DNA from: Methanovulcanius yangii | Lineage (GTDB): Archaea; Halobacteriota; Methanomicrobia; Methanomicrobiales; Methanomicrobiaceae | NCBI RefSeq assembly: GCF_018687785.1 | Contig: NZ_LTBL01000001.1 | Location: 983,780 to 1,047,779 of the forward strand | Direction: 5' to 3' | Length of the DNA stretch: 64,000 nucleotides | Part shown: piece after piece, positions 7,715 to 15,609 of the stretch | Position numbering within the stretch: the first letter of the stretch is position 1 | Layout: each line of letters begins with the position of its first letter | The notes under the pieces: model-generated | Told to the model about the DNA's origin: nothing | The model's input: the letters and a program-made list of their open reading frames with translations, nothing else | Databases searched by the model: none | Translations under genes and position numbers: made by a program

Positions 7715-8148
7715 TTCTTTCCCCCCTCCTCAAGGCGTTCAAGTTTTGCAATTCCCTTCACCACCGCATCGATGATGGCTTCCGGACGCGGGGCGCACCC
7801 CGGCACATGGACATCGACCGGGATGATATCGTTGACAGGGCCGTCCAGATTGTAGGAGTCGAAGAAGACTCCTCCCGACTGGGAACAGGTGCCCACACTG
7901 ATGACGACCTTTGGGTCGGGCATCTGGTCGTAGACCCTTCGCAGGCGGTCTGCCATGTCGTGAACCACCGGCCCCGTCACAAGAAGGACATCGGCATGCC
8001 GGGGCGACCCGACCAGTTTGATGCCAAAACGTTCCGGATCGTACCGGGGGGTGAGCGTACACACGATCTCGATATCACAGCCGTTACAGGACCCCGAGTT
8101 AAAATGGAAGACCCACAATGACCGGTTGAATGATTTTGATAGTCTCAT
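7711..8148 (-). CDS. mbhJ: Membrane-bound hydrogenase small subunit MbhJ (NuoB-like)
   Basis: A 145-residue small subunit. The proximal [4Fe-4S] ligands are visible: C21-x2-C24 (SGSCNGCDIE), C88 (VGTCSQSGG) and C118 (VPGCAPRPE). It relays electrons between the Ni-Fe site of MbhL and the MbhN clusters. It is shorter than standard [NiFe] small subunits, as is normal for group 4 enzymes. Its first codon immediately follows the mbhI stop. Confidence 0.93.
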   Translation of the reverse strand: MRLSKSFNRSLWVFHFNSGSCNGCDIEIVCTLTPRYDPERFGIKLVGSPRHADVLLVTGPVVHDMADRLRRVYDQMPDPKVVISVGTCSQSGGVFFDSYNLDGPVNDIIPVDVHVPGCAPRPEAIIDAVVKGIAKLERLEEGGKK

Positions 8149-8493
8149 TTACAGCACCCCCGCCATGACGATGACGAGCGCCAGCACCCCGATGAACCAG
8201 AGGACGTAGTCGGTGAGAATCCCCGTATGAAGGGGGACCACCCGGCCATAATATCCCTTCAGGGCATCGGTGAATCCCCAGTAGAGGTTTGATGCCCCTA
8301 CATGCGTCTCCTCGGGAGACGGCGCATCATTGCCAGAGAGATAGGGCTTGCCTGCCTCAGCACCCGTTGGACGGGCCGATTCTCCGCGTGAGCGGATCAG
8401 CCAGGCGATCACAAGGGCGACCACGAGGGAAACAAGCCAGATGATCGGATTCCAGGCACCAAATCCCGTATATAATGTCTCAATCAGTGCCAT
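8149..8493 (-). CDS. mbhI: Membrane-bound hydrogenase subunit MbhI
   Basis: A 114-residue protein with one N-terminal and one C-terminal membrane helix around a soluble loop. The loop contains GASNLYWGFTDALKGYYG, typical of MbhI-like connectors that link the antiporter-like part to the hydrogenase part. The gene lies between mbhH and mbhJ with 2-nt and 0-nt gaps. Identification rests mainly on position, size and this loop. Confidence 0.8.
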   Translation of the reverse strand: MALIETLYTGFGAWNPIIWLVSLVVALVIAWLIRSRGESARPTGAEAGKPYLSGNDAPSPEETHVGASNLYWGFTDALKGYYGRVVPLHTGILTDYVLWFIGVLALVIVMAGVL

Positions 8494-8495
8494 CG

Positions 8496-10070
8496 CTAGA
8501 GACCTCCCATCACGGACGCAATATAACTACCCTGGTCGACGAGCGCACCCGCCGCCGGGCTTATCACAATGTCGACGATCTGCTGCGGGAAGATACCCAT
8601 CAGCACGGTCAGGAGGGCAAGGATTGCCATCGCAGCGAGCATGGGCGCCGGCACCTCCTTCACTTCGGCATAGCGCTCCTGCTTCGGCCCCATAAAGATT
8701 GCATGGAAGACCTTGACAAAGGAGGCAAGGGTGAGGATGGAAACCACCATGGCGATGATCGAAAGGGCAGGATTGAACGCGAACACCGACTCATAGATCA
8801 TCAGTTTCGAGGCAAAGCCGTTAAACGGCGGTATCCCGGCAATTGCAAGGGCACCTATGACGAAGAAGAGCATGGTCCACTTCATCGAATGGCCCAAGCC
8901 ACCGAGTTTATTGAGGTTGCGGGTGCCGGTCTGGTAGAAGATCGCCCCCGCCGTCAGGAAGAGGAGACCCTTGTACATGGCATGATTGACGATGTGGAAG
9001 ATGCCGCCCTCCATTGCCGTAAGGCCAAAAGACTCCATCATCGCCGGGTCGCCGAGGACCGCGAGGCCGACGCCGACACCAAGAAGCATGTAGCCGGTCT
9101 GTGAAACCGCATGGTAGGCCATCAGCCGTTTGACATCCTTCTGCGGGATGGCCATCGATACACCCACAAACATTGAGAGCACGCCGAGGATGATGATAAA
9201 CCAGCCGACGGTGACATAGTTGAGCGTAAGCCCGTAGAGTGAGAATGCGACTCTGAACACTCCGTACAGGCTTGCCTGGCTTGCCACCACAAGAAATGCA
9301 GTGATCGCCGAGGGCGCCATAGAGTAGGTGTCCGGGGTCCAGAAATGCATCGGCACCGCCCCCGCCTTCATGGCAAGGCCGGTCAGGAGGAGGGCCAGCG
9401 CCACCTTATCAAGGAAGCCGAACTGCATCCGTCCTGCAATGACCGCAATGTTCAGGGAGTCATACTGCCCGTACAGAAGTCCCACGGCAAATAGGACGAG
9501 AAGCCCTGCGAGGGTGGAGAGGAAGGCATACTTCATGCCGGCCTCGACGGCCACTCCCTTGTCGATGCGATAGGCGACGAGCGCTGCGCCCGCAAGTGAG
9601 TTGATCTCCAGGAAGACAAAGAAGTTGAAGAGATCCCCGGTGCAGACCATGCCAAGAATGCCCACGAGGAGGAGAAGCAGGAGGGCGAAGTAGCCGTCCC
9701 TCCCCGACTCCATCTTTCCGGACGGTAAGGAGAAGACCGCGGCAATCATGCCGACAAACGAGGCGAAGACGGCCATGAAGGCACTCATCGCATCGACATT
9801 GAATATGATGCGCACGGGAATCCCACCCGAATCCCCTGCGAGGGCAAGGGCCGGATCCATAGCCCCGAAGGTATAGATGACAGGACCCGTCGTGTAGACC
9901 TCCGCAGCAAGGACCACTGAGGTCACAAAAGTCAGGGCCGTGATGACCAGAATCCACAGGTTCCGTGGCGTCCTCCCGATTCGGCCCAGGAGGGGTGTTG
10001 CAAATGCGCCGAGCATCGGAATCGCCAGGAGCAGTGCGGGGGCATGGGCACCCAAGAGTTCCCAGATCAT
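8496..10070 (-). CDS. mbhH: Membrane-bound hydrogenase antiporter-like subunit MbhH (MrpD/NuoN-like)
   Basis: A 524-residue protein with about 14 membrane helices, of the MrpD/NuoL-M-N proton- or sodium-translocating family. Recognisable family segments are GDLFNFFVFLEINSLAG near residue 145, KAGAVPMHFWTPDTYSMAPS near residue 240 and YHAVSQTGYMLLGVG near residue 315. The conserved Glu in the FLEI segment and Lys in KAGAVP are the ion-path residues of the family. It is the principal ion-pumping subunit of the complex. Confidence 0.92.
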   Translation of the reverse strand: MIWELLGAHAPALLLAIPMLGAFATPLLGRIGRTPRNLWILVITALTFVTSVVLAAEVYTTGPVIYTFGAMDPALALAGDSGGIPVRIIFNVDAMSAFMAVFASFVGMIAAVFSLPSGKMESGRDGYFALLLLLLVGILGMVCTGDLFNFFVFLEINSLAGAALVAYRIDKGVAVEAGMKYAFLSTLAGLLVLFAVGLLYGQYDSLNIAVIAGRMQFGFLDKVALALLLTGLAMKAGAVPMHFWTPDTYSMAPSAITAFLVVASQASLYGVFRVAFSLYGLTLNYVTVGWFIIILGVLSMFVGVSMAIPQKDVKRLMAYHAVSQTGYMLLGVGVGLAVLGDPAMMESFGLTAMEGGIFHIVNHAMYKGLLFLTAGAIFYQTGTRNLNKLGGLGHSMKWTMLFFVIGALAIAGIPPFNGFASKLMIYESVFAFNPALSIIAMVVSILTLASFVKVFHAIFMGPKQERYAEVKEVPAPMLAAMAILALLTVLMGIFPQQIVDIVISPAAGALVDQGSYIASVMGGL

Positions 10071-10414
10071 CCTTTCAGCCTCCGCATGTCGCGCACATCC
10101 GCCGAACCATACTTCCGATAGATGATCATCACGAAAGAGAGAAGGAGCGCCGTCGTGGCAATACCTATCACAATGTTAGTGAGGGTCATCGCCTGAACGG
10201 TCGGCATCACCATCTCGGTCGACGGGGCATTGGTGAAGATCGGTGCGACACCGCCTTCCCGGTAGCCGGTCGCGACCAGCAGGAGATTGACCCCCGCTTC
10301 GACCACGGCAAGACCCATCACCATCTTGATGAGGTGGTGCTGTGTAACGATCGTGGCAATGCCGATGATGATCAGAATCGCCGCTGCGATAAAGGGCAGG
10401 TCGGCAAACATCAC
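10067..10414 (-). CDS. mbhG: Membrane-bound hydrogenase subunit MbhG (MrpC/NuoK-like)
   Basis: A 115-residue protein with three membrane helices. The segment GLAVVEAGVNLLLVATGY is the MrpC/NuoK second-helix signature and keeps the conserved Glu. DPLPQALVLTAIVI-like sequence is replaced here by MPTVQAMTLTNIVIG in the third helix. It overlaps mbhF and mbhH by 4 nt each. It is part of the ion-translocating arm. Confidence 0.9.
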   Translation of the reverse strand: MMFADLPFIAAAILIIIGIATIVTQHHLIKMVMGLAVVEAGVNLLLVATGYREGGVAPIFTNAPSTEMVMPTVQAMTLTNIVIGIATTALLLSFVMIIYRKYGSADVRDMRRLKG

Positions 10415-10875
10415 GCTTCCCTCCCGATACCGGAGAGCATCGCAAGGATGATTACACTCATGGCCCCGAGCACCTCAAGACCCACGGCAACATTCATGAT
10501 CGGAATGACTCCGCCGGTGTTCAGATCCCCGGGGTTGATGCCGAAGGCAACCGGTGTCCCGAAGAGGCCGCCGGTCCCAACGAGCCAGTTCCCGAAAAAC
10601 GCCAGCCCCACACCGAGTGCGATGAGCGCCGTCAGGATAAAGAGCATCAGCCCTAGCGTTTCGGTATTTTTCATGAACCCCAGGGAGATGCGTTCCCGGA
10701 TAGTCTCGCGGGAGTGGGCAACGAAGAGGAGCACAAATGCCGTCGCAATCACCGCACCGCCCTGAAACCCTCCACCAGGTGTGAGGTGCCCATGGATGAC
10801 GATATAAAAACCGAAAACCAGGACGAAGGGCATCAAGAGTCCCGCACTGGTGCGCACCAGGTTACTCATATTCAT
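10411..10875 (-). CDS. mbhF: Membrane-bound hydrogenase subunit MbhF (MrpB-like)
   Basis: A 154-residue MrpB/MnhB-like protein with four membrane helices and the motif GHLTPGGGFQGGAVIA typical of the family. The frame is open upstream to 11034. The GGAGG on the reverse strand lies 9 nt before the ATG at 10875 (MNMSNLV), so I place the start there; ATG 10869 is also possible. The start lies inside the end of mbhE. Confidence 0.88.
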   Translation of the reverse strand: MNMSNLVRTSAGLLMPFVLVFGFYIVIHGHLTPGGGFQGGAVIATAFVLLFVAHSRETIRERISLGFMKNTETLGLMLFILTALIALGVGLAFFGNWLVGTGGLFGTPVAFGINPGDLNTGGVIPIMNVAVGLEVLGAMSVIILAMLSGIGREA

Positions 10876-11149
10876 ATTCTTCATCCTCCTTTGCAAGGGT
10901 CCGCAGGACAAGCCCGATGCCAAGGACCGCGGTAAAGAGCACGGTGGCTTCCCCGAGCGTATCAAATCCACGGTAGTCAAAGACAACGTCGGTGACGATG
11001 TTGTTCCCGCCCGTCTCTTCCTGCCCGTGGGCAATCATGTAGTCGTCCATATCCTGGTAGGCGGGTGCGCCGAACTCCAGACCCGAAGCGCAGAGGAGAA
11101 GACTGCCCGCCACAACCGCGATGACAATCCATGTGACAATCTGTTTCAT
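10862..11149 (-). CDS. mbhE: Membrane-bound hydrogenase subunit MbhE
   Basis: A 95-residue protein with an N-terminal helix, an extracellular loop containing NNIVTDVVFDYRGFDTLGE, a second helix and a very acidic end (KEDEEYEYE). The DYRGFDTLGE motif is the MbhE / C-terminal MrpA-like signature. It sits between mbhD and mbhF with 4-nt and 14-nt overlaps, exactly as in Pyrococcus-type operons. Confidence 0.85.
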   Translation of the reverse strand: MKQIVTWIVIAVVAGSLLLCASGLEFGAPAYQDMDDYMIAHGQEETGGNNIVTDVVFDYRGFDTLGEATVLFTAVLGIGLVLRTLAKEDEEYEYE

Positions 11150-11403
11150 TCGGCATCCGCCTCCGTTTCGTTCTCCGTCGCACGAATCGCGATCACAAAT
11201 ATTGCTGTTGTAAGGCCTGCGCCGATGGCCGCCTCCGCGATGGCAACATCGGGCGCCTGGAGAATCAGAAACTCCAGGGACAGCAGGAAGCTGAAGACGC
11301 CAAATGAAATGGCGGCAGACAGCAGATTTCTGAAATGCCAGATCATGCCTGCAGAGATGAGAAGGCCAATAAGTACCAGTCCGTGAATAGCCATATCCAT
11401 CAT
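11146..11403 (-). CDS. mbhD: Membrane-bound hydrogenase subunit MbhD (DUF4040)
   Basis: An 85-residue, three-helix protein. The segment FLILQAPDVAIAEAAIGAGL is the DUF4040/MbhD hallmark, homologous to part of MrpA. Together MbhD and MbhE replace the C-terminal domain of MrpA. It overlaps mbhC and mbhE by 4 nt. Confidence 0.88.
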   Translation of the reverse strand: MMDMAIHGLVLIGLLISAGMIWHFRNLLSAAISFGVFSFLLSLEFLILQAPDVAIAEAAIGAGLTTAIFVIAIRATENETEADAE

Positions 11404-11756
11404 TTCTGCTTCACCTCGGAGAGCCGGTCGATGACCCCTTCCGGTTTGATTCCCGCCCGGTGCGCCGCACGTGAAATGGCGTGGGCACCAATGGCGTTGG
11501 TAAATGCGAGGGCGGCGAGGGCGACGAGGGTATGCACACCAAGGACAACATACTGTCCATCCCCGCCGGCGAGGTACTTCGACAGGACATGGACAATGAT
11601 GGCCAGACAGAGGAAGATCGACCCGAAGGTGGTCAGCTTCGTCTCAGCATGAAGCCTGGTGTAGACATCCGGGAACCGCAGGATGCCCACCACCCCGAGA
11701 GTCGAGGCCAGAAGGCCGATACCAATACACACCGTGGTGATCAGTCCGCCATCCAT
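11400..11756 (-). CDS. mbhC: Membrane-bound hydrogenase subunit MbhC (MrpG-like)
   Basis: A 118-residue MrpG/MnhG-like protein with three helices and the motif GILRFPDVYTRLHAETK, which is diagnostic for MrpG. It forms part of the sodium/proton antiporter-like module. The ATG overlaps the mbhB stop by one base. Confidence 0.9.
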   Translation of the reverse strand: MDGGLITTVCIGIGLLASTLGVVGILRFPDVYTRLHAETKLTTFGSIFLCLAIIVHVLSKYLAGGDGQYVVLGVHTLVALAALAFTNAIGAHAISRAAHRAGIKPEGVIDRLSEVKQK

Positions 11757-12013
11757 CAGATGTCCCCCCCGACAAGCTTGGCAAGATACAATGTCCCAAC
11801 AAACGACAGAAGAGCATACACGATCGCGACATCCACATAGACCGTTTCCTGGTACGCAACGCCGAAGATGAGGATGGCACAGACGGTGAATGTGTTGATG
11901 GCGTCAAGGGCCACCACCCGGTCGGGCGCGGTCGGACCTTTCAGAAGCCGGATGAGAACGACAAGAATCAGGATAAAAAGGACCGCAAGAGCCGCCTCCC
12001 AAATATCGATCAT
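11756..12013 (-). CDS. mbhB: Membrane-bound hydrogenase subunit MbhB (MrpF-like)
   Basis: An 85-residue MrpF/MnhF-like protein with three helices and the diagnostic RLLKGPTAPDRVVALDAIN segment. I place the start at MIDIWEAALAV (12013), which overlaps the mbhA stop by 4 nt. The 21-residue upstream extension lies inside mbhA and is not needed. Confidence 0.9.
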   Translation of the reverse strand: MIDIWEAALAVLFILILVVLIRLLKGPTAPDRVVALDAINTFTVCAILIFGVAYQETVYVDVAIVYALLSFVGTLYLAKLVGGDI

Positions 12014-12537
12014 TCTGCAATCCTCCTGATCCATGCAGGCATATTGAAGAACGCGAATATGTCCGATGCTTCGCACATCTCCCTGGCACTTGTCTGTTCA
12101 TCGACATTGAGCATGTGAACATAGAACACTCCCGTGGCATCATCCACCTCAACGGTGAGGGTGCCCGGCGTCAGTGTAATCGAATTTGCCAGAAGAAGTT
12201 TTCCGAGGTCGGTACGGAGACCCGGATTGAATTTGACAATCCCGGGTCGGATGTTACCCGTGATGACACGGATGGCAACATCGATATTTGCCCTGATAAT
12301 CTCAATAAACAACGGTCCAATCGAATAAATGGCAAGGAGAACCCAACGAAGAGGGTTTGCCATCCGCATCTCTGCGCCCCTGCAGAACCATGACGCCGAC
12401 AGACCCCCGACAACGATGCCGATGATAACCCCGGCACCGATCTCCGGCCATGACCAGAAGAGAATATCGCCTGAACCGGCCGTCAGCAGGAGATACACCA
12501 GAAAAGCAAATATTGCCGTTACAGCGACAGGTTTCAT
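12010..12537 (-). CDS. mbhA: Membrane-bound hydrogenase subunit MbhA (MrpE-like)
   Basis: A 175-residue MrpE/MnhE-like protein, first in the operon. It has two or three N-terminal helices, then a soluble domain with the family motif LLANSITLTPGTLTVEV. The start ATG at 12537 has GGTGG just upstream, and a TATA box sits about 35 nt before it. The gene begins a 14-gene operon transcribed to 4380, where almost every junction overlaps by 1-14 nt, implying strong translational coupling. Confidence 0.9.
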   Translation of the reverse strand: MKPVAVTAIFAFLVYLLLTAGSGDILFWSWPEIGAGVIIGIVVGGLSASWFCRGAEMRMANPLRWVLLAIYSIGPLFIEIIRANIDVAIRVITGNIRPGIVKFNPGLRTDLGKLLLANSITLTPGTLTVEVDDATGVFYVHMLNVDEQTSAREMCEASDIFAFFNMPAWIRRIAE

Positions 12538-12569
12538 GTCCCACCAATCCAGCGCCTGTACTGTAATTC

Positions 12570-12580
12570 AGATTTATACA
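12570..12580 (-). promoter_or_regulatory. TATA box of the mbh operon
   Basis: The reverse strand reads tgtataaatc about 35-40 nt upstream of the mbhA start, giving a predicted leader of about 10 nt. Confidence 0.5.
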
Positions 12581-12746
12581 ACACCACAAATCAACCTCCG
12601 TAAAGAAAGTATGTACCGGGTCCTTTACCAGGAACGTCCGGGTAGAAATGACAGAGATTTTTCCACAGAAAAAATATCAGCGCATAACGAATTAATCCTT
12701 TGCAAATAGGAGATTTCAGGCATCTTCAGGGTGCCCAAACCCTCCA

Positions 12747-12755
12747 CTATTTATC
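12747..12755 (+). promoter_or_regulatory. TATA box of the PAPS-reductase-like gene
   Basis: The sequence actatttat lies about 30 nt before the ATG at 12782. No Shine-Dalgarno is present, so the mRNA is probably leaderless or nearly so. Confidence 0.4.
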
Positions 12756-12781
12756 GCGTCCTGTGCTACGTTTAAAGAAGT

Positions 12782-14194
12782 ATGCGTCGTCAGTATCTGG
12801 GTAAAAATCACCTCCATTGGTGTGATCGGTGCCATGTACCCGTCCTCGGGAAAAAATGTGCCTGCGGAGCATCCGCGCGTGAAGTTTCCATCACCCCTCC
12901 GGGCGATGCCCGACCCGCTTTTTCCGCGGATATCGATCATATTAACCGGATTTATGTGGACTATTTCGGCGCGCCCCTGATCCCCGAGGGACACCTTGCG
13001 GTTCTGAATAAGGTGCCCGATAAAGATCGGATGGAAGAGATAGTCATGGGAGGAACGGTCGTGGGGGCAATCCGGTATCTGCCGGAGGAAAAGAAGTGGG
13101 AGCCCCTCCCACGACCGGCCGCCGCCCTCTACCTGAATCCCGAAAAAAAGGTCGTGGTCGTCGATGACGGAGCTATTCCCTCTATCAGGGAGAAATCCGC
13201 AAGCGTTCTCGCTCCGGGCCTCGTTGCCATTGAGGATTCTGTTCGCGAAGGTGATGAGGTGTTTATCGTCGACAGGGACGGCACCTGCATCGCTGTCGGA
13301 AGGGCAAAGACCGATGCCGGGACCGCCCGTACGTTGGACCGCGGTGCGATTGTCAGGACCCGCAAGGTCAGGGAGGCCACCTGCATTCCCGGGCCTGCCA
13401 CCTGGGATGACGCAGTCAGCGCAAATGCAACCATCCTTGCCCGTGTCGAGGAGGAGGCAGTCACCTTCATCCGCAAGGTGATGGATGAACACCCCATCCA
13501 GGCAAATGTCTCGTATTCCGGCGGAAAGGACAGCCTTGCCACCCTGCTCGTCACCCTCAGGGCGGCAGGTCCCCTTCCGCTCCTTTTTGCGGACACGGGT
13601 CTCGAATTCGAGGAGACCTATGCCAATGTGAACGATGTCGCAACCCATTATGGGCTGGAGGTCATCCGAACAGATACCGCAGAGGAATTCTGGACCACGA
13701 TGGACCGGGAAGGCCCGCCTGCGGTGGACGCACGCTGGTGCTGCAAGGTCTGCAAACTCCTCCCGATTAAACGACTCATTGAAACAGAGTGGGGAGAATG
13801 CCTCTCCTTCATCGGCCAGAGAAAATACGAATCATTCAAACGGATGAAGAGTCCCCGGGTCTGGAGAAACGGGTATGTAGGATGCCAGGTCTCTGCCGCC
13901 CCCATCCAGCACTGGACGGCGATGCATGTATGGCTCTATATCTTCAGGGAACAGGCCCCGTTTAACATTCTCTACAGCCGGAGGATTGACCGGATCGGGT
14001 GTTACATGTGCCCGTCGAGTGACTGGGCCACGTTCGAGTATATCATGGAGGAGTACCCCGACCTCTGGCGGACATGGGACGATGCACTGAATGGATACAA
14101 AGAAAAACATGGTCTTCCAGATATCTGGGTTGAACAGGCACTCTGGAGAAAACGGGGAGATACGGACGAGGATGACGCAGGTAGCTATACTTGA
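12782..14194 (+). CDS. PUA-domain PAPS-reductase-like protein with zinc ribbon
   Basis: A 470-residue archaeal protein of mixed architecture. Residues 14-28 form a CDRC...CACG zinc ribbon. The middle (about 130-205) resembles a PUA domain (VREGDEVFIVDRDGTCIAVGRA). The C-terminal half is a PP-loop ATPase of the PAPS reductase family (SYSGGKDSLATLL near 244; ADTGLEFEET). Extra cysteines (CCKVCKL near 320; CYMCPSS near 408) probably bind an iron-sulfur cluster or zinc. True sulfate assimilation is unlikely to be its only role; PUA plus PP-loop points to RNA thiolation or another sulfur transfer (inference). It overlaps hisH by 23 nt. Confidence 0.82.
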   Translation: MRRQYLGKNHLHWCDRCHVPVLGKKCACGASAREVSITPPGDARPAFSADIDHINRIYVDYFGAPLIPEGHLAVLNKVPDKDRMEEIVMGGTVVGAIRYLPEEKKWEPLPRPAAALYLNPEKKVVVVDDGAIPSIREKSASVLAPGLVAIEDSVREGDEVFIVDRDGTCIAVGRAKTDAGTARTLDRGAIVRTRKVREATCIPGPATWDDAVSANATILARVEEEAVTFIRKVMDEHPIQANVSYSGGKDSLATLLVTLRAAGPLPLLFADTGLEFEETYANVNDVATHYGLEVIRTDTAEEFWTTMDREGPPAVDARWCCKVCKLLPIKRLIETEWGECLSFIGQRKYESFKRMKSPRVWRNGYVGCQVSAAPIQHWTAMHVWLYIFREQAPFNILYSRRIDRIGCYMCPSSDWATFEYIMEEYPDLWRTWDDALNGYKEKHGLPDIWVEQALWRKRGDTDEDDAGSYT

Positions 14195-14774
14195 TTACGG
14201 GCTGGGAAATCTTCGCAGTGTCATGCGTGGCCTGGAACATGCCGGCGCGACAACGACGATCACCAAGGATATCGATGAGATGATGGATGCCGACGGAGTA
14301 GTGCTCCCCGGAGTCGGCGCTTTTTCGGAGGGTATGGAGAAACTCGGGGAACTCAAAACCGCCCTCTATACCTATGTGCAGGAGCGTCCGGTCCTTGGCA
14401 TCTGTCTCGGGATGCAGATGCTTCTCGAGACCAGCTGTGAATTCGGCACCCATGCGGGTCTCGGGCTGGTTCCGGGGTCGGTCCGGGAGTTTCCCCGGAC
14501 ATCAGGTTTGAAAGTGCCCCATATGGGCTGGAATACCATTCATATCGACCAGGAATCACCCCTCTTCGAAGGAATTCCGCAGAATAGCTATGTCTATTTT
14601 GTCCATTCGTTTTATGCGAAGACGGTGCCGGAACATACACTGACATCGACCGAATACATCTGCCCGTTTGCCTCCTCCGTAGTGAGTGGCAATGCCTATG
14701 GCGTCCAGTTTCACCCGGAGAAAAGCGGAGATGTGGGCCTGAGAATCCTCACCAACTTTATCGGGATGCTCTGA
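14172..14774 (+). CDS. hisH: Imidazole glycerol phosphate synthase glutaminase subunit HisH
   Basis: A 200-residue class I glutamine amidotransferase. The nucleophile C78 lies in GICLGMQML, and the triad is completed by H181 and E183 in GVQFHPEKS. The oxyanion strand (VLPGVGAFSEG) and PHMGWN are HisH-specific. It supplies ammonia to HisF for imidazole ring formation in histidine synthesis. hisF is not in this window. The start ATG at 14172 overlaps the preceding gene; an upstream in-frame ATG would add sequence antisense to family expectations. Confidence 0.95.
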   Translation: MTQVAILDYGLGNLRSVMRGLEHAGATTTITKDIDEMMDADGVVLPGVGAFSEGMEKLGELKTALYTYVQERPVLGICLGMQMLLETSCEFGTHAGLGLVPGSVREFPRTSGLKVPHMGWNTIHIDQESPLFEGIPQNSYVYFVHSFYAKTVPEHTLTSTEYICPFASSVVSGNAYGVQFHPEKSGDVGLRILTNFIGML

Positions 14775-14928
14775 CCGGAATCGCAGAGGCAGTTACAGAC
14801 CATCTTCGACCTACCCGAACACCATCATCTTTTCCAGACCCGGGATGGATTCCGTCCGTAAAAAAAATTCATTCCCGGATGGAGTGACCGTCCTTCACCC
14901 TTCTGAACAGAAAAAAATGCAGGGAATT

Positions 14929-15609
14929 TCAGGAATGTTTTGCCCTGATGGTCATCAGCACTTCATAGAGCAGCATGGTAAGAATTGCGACAAATCCTCC
15001 CAAAAAGAAAGCCAGTGCCGCAAGATTCATCAGATCCTCGAAACTTTGCACTCCGGGGTCGCCACTCCGTTCCTCAGCCACAGCAGCCCTCGCTGCACCC
15101 GCTCCGGCGGGTGTTTCTCCGCTATAATCCAACGCGGCAACTTTATCCGCCGCAACGGGGTCCGGTGCATTCATCAACGACTCCTGTGTCGTCTGCGCAT
15201 CACCCAGACCCATTCCTGAGAAGAGCGGTGCAATTCCGGCAAGAACAAGTGATGCAACCAGAATCAGGGCGAAGAGGGAGGCATATTTCATCAGGAGCGA
15301 TTTTACATCTGCCCTGCCGGGCGATACGATGACGACCTGATCCCTGATACCGTACACCTTGATGACCCGGCCTTTCTCGCTGTACCGGGTCCGGACAATA
15401 TCGATCATCCCCGCGTCGAGGAGGTTCTCCACGTTGTATTTGACGGTGGTTATCGGCTGATCGAGCCCTTCCGAAAGTTCGGAAAGGGTTTTTTCTCCTT
15501 CCCCAAGGAGATGGAGGATATCTGACGATGAGGCATTGGAGAGCGCCTTTCCGATCTTCTTTGCCCGGTCGTCTCCGGGTTCAAGTACCAATACCCCTTC
15601 GTCGGTCAT
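14929..15609 (-). CDS. Membrane-tethered winged-helix (ArsR-like) regulator
   Basis: A 226-residue protein. Residues 15-85 form a winged helix (SSSDILHLLGEGEKTLSELSE, recognition helix around ITTVKYNVENLLDAGMI). A membrane helix (about 107-128) follows. An Ala-rich extracytoplasmic loop of about 65 residues comes next, and a second helix (about 196-217) ends it. The topology puts the DNA-binding domain inside and a loop outside, as in membrane-bound one-component regulators. Its start overlaps the alaS stop by 4 nt. T-runs on its coding strand at 14909-14917 may terminate the operon. The signal and targets are unknown. Confidence 0.8.
   Translation of the reverse strand: MTDEGVLVLEPGDDRAKKIGKALSNASSSDILHLLGEGEKTLSELSEGLDQPITTVKYNVENLLDAGMIDIVRTRYSEKGRVIKVYGIRDQVVIVSPGRADVKSLLMKYASLFALILVASLVLAGIAPLFSGMGLGDAQTTQESLMNAPDPVAADKVAALDYSGETPAGAGAARAAVAEERSGDPGVQSFEDLMNLAALAFFLGGFVAILTMLLYEVLMTIRAKHS

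Noticed and set aside
12716-13648. Minus-strand open frame of 310 codons
   Set aside because: It lies antisense to the PUA/PAPS-reductase-like gene, whose motifs are unmistakable.
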